Assembly: GCA_017963715.1 (NCBI GenBank)
Contig: JAGCTK010000086.1
Location: 1 to 11,107 of the forward strand
Direction: 5' to 3'
Length of the DNA: 11,107 bases
Source of the DNA: Alphaproteobacteria bacterium
Lineage (GTDB): Bacteria; Pseudomonadota; Alphaproteobacteria; RF32; CAG-239
Both the position numbers and the translations under genes were made by a program. The notes beneath the pieces are model-generated. The model saw nothing but the letters and a program-made list of their open reading frames with translations, did not search any database and was not told the DNA's origin. Position 1 is the first letter of the stretch. Every line of letters begins with the position of its first letter. Shown piece by piece: positions 6,333 to 11,107 of this stretch.

Positions 6333-7322
6333 ATGACAGACCAAATATCAATTGTGCAAAAATACTTTGACAAAGACCATATCAAAAGCGTTGAAAATTT
6401 TGACGGACATATCATTGCAACGCTTGAAAACGCGCCGGAAGACAAACAAAAAGCCGAGGCTTTGAAAGCAGAACTTTTGAGCCTTGAGGGTGTTAAAAAG
6501 GCAAGTGTTGTTTTTGTAAGGCAAAAACAGCAGGAATCGGCCGGTATTGAAAAATGGCATTTGCCGAATATCAAACACATTATCGGTGTGGCATCCGGCA
6601 AAGGCGGCGTGGGAAAATCGACCACCGCTGTTAATTTGGCTTTGGCGTTGGCAGATTTAGGGCAAAAAGTGGCTGTTTTTGATGCGGATATTTACGGTCC
6701 GTCGTTGCCGACAATGCTTTCATTTGAAAATACGCCGCCCGTTTCGTATGATGGTAAAATGTTTGAGCCGTTTGAAAATTTCGGTGTCAAAGCGATGTCG
6801 ATCGGTTCACTGATTGACAGAGATACGCCGCTTATTTGGCGCGGATCAAAGGCCGGCGGGGCGATTGAACAAATGTTTAAAGAAACGAATTGGGGCGATA
6901 TTGATGTTATGGTGTTTGATATGCCGCCCGGCACCGGCGATATTCAAATTACGCTTGCGCAACGTATTGATTTTGACGGTATTGTGATTGTTTCGACGCC
7001 GCAGGATATTGCGCTGATTGACGCGGTCAAAGGTGTGAAGATGTTTGAAAAAATAGGCATCAAAATTTTGGGCGTGGTCGAAAATATGAGTTATTACGTT
7101 TGCCCGCATTGCGGCGAAAAATCGTATATTTTCGGGCAAAACGGTGCTAAAGATACGGCTGCAAGGCTCGGCGTGAGATTTTTGGGCGAAGTGCCGCTTG
7201 ATACCAATGTGCGTGAGCAGGCCGACGAGGGCACGCCGATTGTGGCGGCCGATCCGGACGGGGCATTGAGCAGGGCATATCATCAAATTGCGACTAAAAT
7301 CGCGGATGCGCTTAAAAACTAA
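6333..7322 (+). CDS. mrp: Mrp/NBP35-type iron-sulfur cluster carrier P-loop ATPase
   Basis: Mrp (ApbC) binds a 4Fe-4S cluster at a dimer interface and delivers it to apoproteins in an ATP-dependent way, in the cytoplasm. Residues 1-62 form a divergent DUF59-like domain. The MRP core follows with a deviant Walker [10 protein letters not shown] at 89-97, a switch/Walker B-like FDMPPGTGD at 195-203, and the cluster-ligating CPHC at 257-260. The 329-aa length is normal for the two-domain bacterial form. The start ATG has AAGGTG at 6323-6328. The gene is divergent from hflK; mrp close to hflK-hflC-HtrA is a recurrent neighbourhood in alphaproteobacteria. There is no clear terminator behind it before the lysS promoter. 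Identification is secure. Confidence 0.95.
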   Translation: MTDQISIVQKYFDKDHIKSVENFDGHIIATLENAPEDKQKAEALKAELLSLEGVKKASVVFVRQKQQESAGIEKWHLPNIKHIIGVASGKGGVGKSTTAVNLALALADLGQKVAVFDADIYGPSLPTMLSFENTPPVSYDGKMFEPFENFGVKAMSIGSLIDRDTPLIWRGSKAGGAIEQMFKETNWGDIDVMVFDMPPGTGDIQITLAQRIDFDGIVIVSTPQDIALIDAVKGVKMFEKIGIKILGVVENMSYYVCPHCGEKSYIFGQNGAKDTAARLGVRFLGEVPLDTNVREQADEGTPIVAADPDGALSRAYHQIATKIADALKN

Positions 7323-7370
7323 AAAAATCTGAGCGGGCAACCGAAATTAAATCGCAACATATCAAATTAA

Positions 7371-7407
7371 GGCTTGAAAAATGGAACAAAAGCGCTATAG
7401 TCAAGCC
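7371..7407. repeat. 7-bp inverted repeat enclosing the lysS promoter
   Basis: GGCTTGA (7371-7377) and TCAAGCC (7401-7407) are perfect reverse complements with 23 bases between them. The left arm overlaps the -35 element and the right arm begins at the last base of the -10. This is the geometry of a repressor or activator operator. A weak terminator for mrp (stem, then TTTTTT at 7418-7423) is the alternative. Confidence 0.45.
7374..7401 (+). promoter_or_regulatory. Promoter of lysS
   Basis: TTGAAA (7374-7379) and TATAGT (7396-7401), each five of six to the sigma70 consensus, have a 16-base spacer. A start near 7408 gives a leader of about 30 bases. AAAGG (7424-7428) precedes the lysS ATG by nine bases. 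Confidence 0.7.
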
Positions 7408-7437
7408 AATAAAATCATTTTTTAAAGGTTTATTTTA

Positions 7438-8910
7438 ATGTCAAACGAAACAAATATTCATCGCGAATCGCGACTTGCCAAATTAAACACGTTAAAAGAA
7501 AAGGGATACAATCCGTATCCGTATAAGTTTGAGCCAAACGCTTATGCGGCCGATTTGCAGGAAAAATACAAAGATCTGGAAACAGGTGCCGATACCGAAG
7601 ACAGAGTGACAATTGCCGGTCGGGCGATGGCTGTGAGAAACAGCGGTATGTTTATTGACCTCAAAGATATGAGCGGCAAAATTCAAGTTTTCTGCCACAA
7701 AAATCATTTGAACGAGGCAGATTTAGAACTTTTAAAGTGTTTGGATGTGGGTGATTTGGTCGGTGTGACGGGTTATATTCGTCGCACACCGCGCGGCGAA
7801 TTGTCGGTTGCGGCCGAAAAATTTGACATTATCTCAAAATCATTGCAACCGCTGCCGGAAAAATTTCATGGTTTGACGGATATGGAGGCCAGATATCGTC
7901 AGCGCTATGTTGATTTTATGATCAATGATGATGCCAAAGAAATTTTCAAAAAGCGTTGCCAAATTACGTCGGCCATCCGCAAATATTTTGAACAGCACGG
8001 CTTTTTGGAAGTTGAAACACCGATTTTGCACCCGATTTTGGGCGGTGCCAACGCCAAGCCGTTTATCACACATCATAACACGCTTGATATGGATTTATAC
8101 TTGCGTATTGCGCCGGAACTTTACTTGAAACGTCTTGTGGTGGGCGGTTTTGACAGAGTGTTTGAAATCGGGCGCAACTTTAGAAACGAGGGTATTGATA
8201 AAAGCCATAACCCTGAATTTACGGCTTTAGAGGCTTATCAGGCCTATGCAGATTATAACACAATGGCAGAACTTATTCCTGATTTGCTCAAATTTGTGGC
8301 GCGTGAAGTTTTGGGCACAACGGTTGTGAAGTTTGGTGAACATGAAATCGACCTTTCAAAACCGTTTGGCCGCAAGTCTATTGTTGAATTGGTGGAACAA
8401 TATGCCGGTATTGATTTGATGAAAGCGCAAACGCTTGAAGATGCCCAAGAAATGGCAAAATCGGTGGGTGTTGATGCTTCCGATTGCACATCATGGGGCA
8501 AGGTGGTGCAGGCTGTTTTTGATGAAAAAGTCGAGCACAATTTGATTGATCCTATTTTGGTGACGGATATGCCGCGTGATGTGTCGCCGCTTGCCAAAAC
8601 ACACCGTTCCAACCCGCGCCTTGTTGAGCATTTTGATGCTTATGTGGCCGGTCTTGAGATGGGTTGCGCCTATTCGGAACTGTCGAATCCGCTGGAACAG
8701 CGCGAACGTTTTGAAGCACAGGTTAAAGCGCGCGAAGCAGGCGATGATGAAGCGCAAATGTTGGATGAAGACTTTGTCAATGCTTTGGAAAACGGGTTGC
8801 CGCCGACGGGCGGTATGGGCATGGGTATTGACCGTTTGGCTATTTTGTTGACCGGCGCCGATACCATCCGCGATGTGATTGCTTTTCCGACTTTAAGAAA
8901 GAAAGACTGA
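7438..8910 (+). CDS. lysS: Lysyl-tRNA synthetase, class II
   Basis: This enzyme attaches lysine to tRNA-Lys in the cytoplasm. The 490-aa protein has an N-terminal OB-fold anticodon-binding domain (about 50-145, with the strand [17 protein letters not shown]). The class II catalytic core follows: motif 1 around [10 protein letters not shown] (about 186-195), motif 2 [15 protein letters not shown] (from 248) with the arginine that contacts ATP, and motif 3 [13 protein letters not shown] (from 458). Length and motifs match bacterial LysS, not the closely related AspS/AsnS (KSHNPEF is LysRS-typical). Many alphaproteobacteria use the unrelated class I LysRS, so the class II enzyme is phylogenetically informative. 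The stop codon overlaps the next gene's ATG by one base (TGATG), so the two form an operon. Confidence 0.97.
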   Translation: MSNETNIHRESRLAKLNTLKEKGYNPYPYKFEPNAYAADLQEKYKDLETGADTEDRVTIAGRAMAVRNSGMFIDLKDMSGKIQVFCHKNHLNEADLELLKCLDVGDLVGVTGYIRRTPRGELSVAAEKFDIISKSLQPLPEKFHGLTDMEARYRQRYVDFMINDDAKEIFKKRCQITSAIRKYFEQHGFLEVETPILHPILGGANAKPFITHHNTLDMDLYLRIAPELYLKRLVVGGFDRVFEIGRNFRNEGIDKSHNPEFTALEAYQAYADYNTMAELIPDLLKFVAREVLGTTVVKFGEHEIDLSKPFGRKSIVELVEQYAGIDLMKAQTLEDAQEMAKSVGVDASDCTSWGKVVQAVFDEKVEHNLIDPILVTDMPRDVSPLAKTHRSNPRLVEHFDAYVAGLEMGCAYSELSNPLEQRERFEAQVKAREAGDDEAQMLDEDFVNALENGLPPTGGMGMGIDRLAILLTGADTIRDVIAFPTLRKKD

Positions 8911-9980
8911 TGGATAAAACCGAAGATTTAGAAACAAAACCTCAAAAATCATCCGCACTGACAAAGTATTTGACGTGTATGGTGCTGATACTTGCCGTAT
9001 GTGTGATTGTTTGGTGCGGCTATGTTTTGGCAAAACCGCGTTTTGACGTATACAAAAGAGCGGCTGTCGTGATCACGTTGCCGGGCGAAAAAATTGAAAC
9101 GGCAGAAAGCGAGCAAGCGCCCGTTAAAGAAATTTTTGCAGATGAAATCGAGACAGTAGCCGAAAGAGTGGCGATTGAGCCTGTTATGGTGGCAGAAAAT
9201 GAGCCTCAAACAAGTAAAGAAATTTTTGAAGATGAGGTGTTGCCCGAGACAGCCCAAAACCAATCGCCCGAAGATGCGGCAGTGGTGCCGGATGATAAAA
9301 ATGCCTATATTGCGGTTGTGATTGATGATGCGGGGGCCTCGCACAAACACACACAAGAGGTGATCGCGATTGATGCACCTTTGACGCTTGCTTTTTTGCC
9401 GGATAGTGAACATTTGACCGATTTGTTAAATGATGCCGTTGCAACAAACCACGAAATCATTGTGCATGTACCGATGCAACCACGTGTTGAAGCCTCGTTG
9501 GAAGAAGATACGTTAAAAGTGAGCATGGAAGATGATGTGCTTAAAGAGCACTTTTTGAGGATGTTGTCGGTTTTTGACGGTTATGATATCAAAGGTGTCA
9601 ATAATCACATGGGGAGTTTCTTTACGGAAAGCGCATCGAAACTGGACGTTGTGATGCGAGTTTTGAAACAAAGAGGTTTGTTCTTTTTAGACTCCAAAAC
9701 AACGCCGTATTCACAGGTTGTGGGCGTTGTGGCACTCGATGGTGTGCCGGTTGTGACGCGTGATGTGTTTTTGGATAATAACAACAATTATCAAGCAGTC
9801 ATGAAACAATTGAAAAAAGCCGAGAAAATCGCCAAGAAAAAAGGATCGGCAATTGTGATCGGACACCCGAAAAGCGAGACAATCAAAGCCGTGGCAGATT
9901 GGGCAAAAACGCTTGAAAATAAAGATGTTAAGTTGGTGTATTTGAGCCGGCTTGTCGATATGCAAAACAAAAAAAATTAA
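8910..9980 (+). CDS. Membrane-anchored divergent polysaccharide deacetylase (YibQ/DUF610 family)
   Basis: After a short cytoplasmic tail, residues 20-41 form a membrane segment. Residues 43-130 are an acidic, low-complexity linker. From about 132 to the end lies the domain of the divergent polysaccharide deacetylase family (PF04748). It is marked by AVVIDDAG (135-142), VHVPMQP, NHMGSFFT, LFFLDSKT and RDVFLDNN, all conserved features of that family. It is related to NodB-type carbohydrate esterases and probably acts in the periplasm on cell-envelope glycans, though activity for the family is poorly established. The linker contains two copies of KEIF-x-DE (73-79 and 103-109) exactly 30 residues apart, within a longer similarity, which suggests internal duplication. 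The 356-aa length is normal. The ATG overlaps the lysS stop, so translation is likely coupled. No terminator is visible downstream. Confidence 0.82.
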   Translation: MDKTEDLETKPQKSSALTKYLTCMVLILAVCVIVWCGYVLAKPRFDVYKRAAVVITLPGEKIETAESEQAPVKEIFADEIETVAERVAIEPVMVAENEPQTSKEIFEDEVLPETAQNQSPEDAAVVPDDKNAYIAVVIDDAGASHKHTQEVIAIDAPLTLAFLPDSEHLTDLLNDAVATNHEIIVHVPMQPRVEASLEEDTLKVSMEDDVLKEHFLRMLSVFDGYDIKGVNNHMGSFFTESASKLDVVMRVLKQRGLFFLDSKTTPYSQVVGVVALDGVPVVTRDVFLDNNNNYQAVMKQLKKAEKIAKKKGSAIVIGHPKSETIKAVADWAKTLENKDVKLVYLSRLVDMQNKKN

Positions 9981-9998
9981 AAATGGCAAAAAAAATTC

Positions 9999-10027
9999 TT
10001 GACGAACGATAAAAATAAAGTTATACA
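9999..10027 (+). promoter_or_regulatory. Promoter of tRNA-Glu
   Basis: TTGACG (9999-10004) and TATACA (10022-10027) are spaced by 17 bases. Transcription would start about 10 bases before the mature tRNA 5' end, typical for a single tRNA gene. Confidence 0.65.
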
Positions 10028-10044
10028 TGCTTTACTTTCATAAT

Positions 10045-10119
10045 GGTCCCATCGTCTAATGGTTAGGACATCACCCTTTCACGGTGGTAATATGGGTTCA
10101 AGTCCCGTTGGGATCACCA
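10045..10119 (+). tRNA. tRNA-Glu (anticodon UUC)
   Basis: A full cloverleaf of 75 bases with encoded CCA. The acceptor GGTCCCA (10045-10051) pairs with TGGGATC (10109-10115) with one G-U pair, followed by discriminator A and CCA. The anticodon stem TCACC/GGTGG (10071-10075/10083-10087) encloses the loop CTTTCAC with anticodon TTC at 10078-10080. The T-arm GGGTTCAAGTCCC (10094-10106) is intact. The overall sequence closely follows E. coli tRNA-Glu. It has its own promoter and terminator. tRNA genes are common integration sites, and the DNA beyond this one changes character. Confidence 0.97.
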
Positions 10120-10127
10120 ATAAAAAA

Positions 10128-10151
10128 GCGCCCTTAAAGGGTGCTTTTTTT
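10128..10151 (+). terminator. Intrinsic terminator of tRNA-Glu
   Basis: GCGCCCT (10128-10134) pairs with AGGGTGC (10138-10144) with one G-U pair and loop TAA, followed by seven T (10145-10151). An A-run upstream could pair with the T-run and make it work on the other strand too. Confidence 0.9.
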
Positions 10152-10290
10152 GTTGCGTGACTTTAACGACGTTGAAGAAGCCATCGGTTCGGGATCGAAG
10201 TTTTTGCCAGCAAAGTCGGCAAAAGATAAGATGAGTAAGGAGATGCTGAAAGCAATGTCGCGCTCCATCCCGGCAAAGAGTTTAAAATAA
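10138..10290 (+). pseudogene. Probable 3' remnant of an unidentified gene
   Basis: After a TAA at 10135-10137 the frame stays open to TAA at 10288-10290. The reading begins inside the tRNA terminator and then gives a plausible hydrophilic protein tail of about 45 residues: LRDFNDVEEAIGSGSKF, then a Lys/Met-rich PAKSAKDKMSKEML, ending IPAKSLK. There is no acceptable start: GTG at 10141 lies in the terminator stem, TTG at 10150 and 10153 lack a ribosome binding site, and ATG at 10231 and 10243 would give under 20 residues. The codons are less AT-rich than the gene at 10495. The simplest reading is a C-terminal fragment left when a gene was cut at or near the tRNA locus. A tiny unrecognised gene is possible. 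Confidence 0.35.
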
Positions 10291-10298
10291 ATTTGAAG

Positions 10299-10336
10299 AT
10301 CGCTTGACGTTTTTACAAGGTGTAAAAACGAGCGAT
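10299..10336. repeat. Long bulged palindrome/hairpin
   Basis: CGTTTTTACA (10308-10317) pairs perfectly with TGTAAAAACG (10321-10330) across a 3-base loop AGG. After a 3-base bulge TGA on the left, ATCGCT (10299-10304) pairs with AGCGAT (10331-10336), making 16 bp in all. No T-run follows, so it is not a standard terminator. It could be an operator, a REP-like element, the end of a mobile element or an RNA hairpin. The remaining bases to the promoter-like site at 10408 contain only an AT-rich partial palindrome near 10374-10389 and no gene. Confidence 0.6.
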
Positions 10337-10407
10337 GACCTAAAAGCGGGAAATTTTACGAACACGCAGCAAAAATCAAAATTTTTCGTTTCTTTGTAAA
10401 AAAATAC

Positions 10408-10434
10408 TTGACAAAAAATCGGGGGGGGTAAACT
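10408..10434 (+). promoter_or_regulatory. Promoter-like site with a G8 tract in the spacer
   Basis: A perfect TTGACA (10408-10413) is followed by a candidate -10 TAAACT (10429-10434, four of six). The spacer is only 15 bases and contains eight consecutive G (10421-10428). Gain of two G would restore the optimal 17-base spacing. The gene starting at 10495 is the obvious target. The -10 assignment is tentative. Confidence 0.45.
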
Positions 10435-10494
10435 GGAAGTAATAAAGATAGATTCTTTATTTTGATGAATAAAACAATAAGAAAGGATAAGACA

Positions 10495-11107
10495 ATGAAT
10501 ATAGAAGATTTAGAATATTTAAGAGAAATGGTTGTTAAGAGCGAAACAGAGGATTTTTCAGATGAACAACTACAAAGAATTAGCGGAGCATTACGTACAA
10601 ATGTAAATGCCGATGATACAACAGAGGCTTTAGATTTAACGGCTCAAATAATTTATGAACAGAGTCAATATACGGATAGATTAGGTAATGATAGAAAAGT
10701 TAATAGAGAAAATCTGCATAATTTAACAAAAGAAGTAATCTATTATGGAGAACTTTTGGGTGCAACAGATGCCCTTAAAACAGTAGATGATTTTGATTTT
10801 GCAATGGATGTTAGTAAAGAAAATATTACAGAAAAAAATGCTAATAGAGATAATTCTTTTGGTAATAGTTTTTTGGAATCGTCTTTGTATGCTTCTAAAT
10901 CGCCTGAAGCAATAAAATCTATTATAGACAAAGGTGGTAAATTCAATGATGAAGTAGAGCCTAATCATATAGTTAATATATTATTAGATAGGGTCACATC
11001 AGATTATAATGGTCAATTGGAAGAATTTGGTGAAAACAGCATAAAGAATAATTTAGAAAATTTAGCCGTACTTATTGAAACCAATATGATTGAAAAAACT
11101 AAAGATT
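10495..11107 (+). CDS. Partial gene for an unidentified, weakly ankyrin-like protein (5' part)
   Basis: Open from ATG 10495 to the window end (204 codons, no stop), with AAGGA at 10483-10487 seven bases before the ATG, so the start is well supported. The product is hydrophilic and acidic, has no signal peptide or membrane segment, and begins MNIEDLEYLREMV. Residues 1-118 are predicted mainly helical and match nothing I know. Residues 122-152 (around FLESSLYASKSPEAIKSII, then DKGGKFND) have the helix-turn-helix and GG-x-x-x-N pattern of a degenerate ankyrin repeat. A second one may span 183-200 (LENLAVLIETN). Codons are far more AT-rich than in lysS or mrp (many ATA, AGA, TTA), which suggests recent acquisition. 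Ankyrin proteins are common effectors in host-associated alphaproteobacteria, but that role here is inference. Confidence 0.7.
   Translation, partial: MNIEDLEYLREMVVKSETEDFSDEQLQRISGALRTNVNADDTTEALDLTAQIIYEQSQYTDRLGNDRKVNRENLHNLTKEVIYYGELLGATDALKTVDDFDFAMDVSKENITEKNANRDNSFGNSFLESSLYASKSPEAIKSIIDKGGKFNDEVEPNHIVNILLDRVTSDYNGQLEEFGENSIKNNLENLAVLIETNMIEKTKD

Noticed and set aside
6155-6625. Open frame of 156 codons on the minus strand
   Set aside because: It spans the hflK start, the divergent promoter gap and antisense to mrp. Composition is Cys/Phe/Ser-rich with no ribosome binding site, and both overlapped genes are secure.
6846-7340. Open frame of 164 codons antisense to mrp
   Set aside because: A His/Arg/Asn-rich shadow of the mrp codon pattern, with no family resemblance.
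8949-9413. Open frame of 154 codons antisense to the deacetylase gene
   Set aside because: Composition (Cys, His, Arg, Phe) is typical of an antisense shadow, and the plus-strand domain motifs are clear.
10374-10389. AT-rich palindrome AAAAAT-N4-ATTTTT
   Set aside because: Too simple and A/T-only; expected by chance at this composition.
10723-10968. Minus-strand frames of 67 and 81 codons opposite the last gene
   Set aside because: Phe/Ile/Cys-rich shadows of an AT-rich plus-strand gene that has a good start and remains open to the window end.
10120-11107. Direct repeat of the tRNA-Glu 3' end (attachment site)
   Set aside because: I looked for a second copy of the T-arm and acceptor end downstream and found none in the window. 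Any attR would be further right.
1-11107. CRISPR array, rRNA genes or a complete insertion sequence
   Set aside because: No regularly spaced direct repeats, no rRNA sequence, and no transposase gene with flanking inverted repeats were seen.

Overview
The window reads as chromosomal DNA of an AT-rich, probably host-associated alphaproteobacterium. The evidence is the gene content: a coaE-dnaQ pair, an mrp / hflK-hflC-HtrA cluster, holC, and a YibQ-type divergent polysaccharide deacetylase. The protein-coding core uses many AAA/GAA/TTG codons and is well below 50% GC. A strain or genus cannot be named from the sequence alone.

Layout. Bases 1-120 are a GC-rich block (about 57% GC by hand count) packed with small hairpins and cut by the window edge. 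Bases 121-444 drop abruptly to about 22% GC and carry nine exact or near-exact DnaA boxes. Because coaE and dnaQ follow directly, and in Caulobacter and relatives these genes lie beside the chromosomal origin, I interpret this stretch as oriC. Bases 445-1706 hold coaE and dnaQ (epsilon proofreading subunit), overlapping by 7 bases. A textbook sigma70 promoter then drives a gene for an eight-unit TPR protein, which ends at a bidirectional terminator.

From 6227 down to 2826 a four-gene minus-strand operon encodes HflK, HflC, a secreted HtrA-type protease with one PDZ domain, and HolC (DNA polymerase III chi). The first three are an envelope protein quality-control set. HolC is coupled to it by a 14-base overlap. 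Divergently, mrp (Fe-S cluster carrier ATPase) is read to the right. Next come lysS (class II lysyl-tRNA synthetase) with its own promoter, lying inside an inverted repeat, and the deacetylase gene overlapping lysS by one base.

The last kilobase is different. A complete tRNA-Glu(UUC) with promoter and terminator is followed by a gene remnant, a large bulged hairpin, a promoter-like site whose spacer contains eight consecutive G, and the 5' part of a more AT-rich gene whose product looks weakly ankyrin-like. This looks like the start of an accessory or acquired region downstream of a tRNA gene. The best candidates for something new are the oriC with its flanking hairpin block and the possibly phase-variable G8 promoter ahead of the unknown protein.
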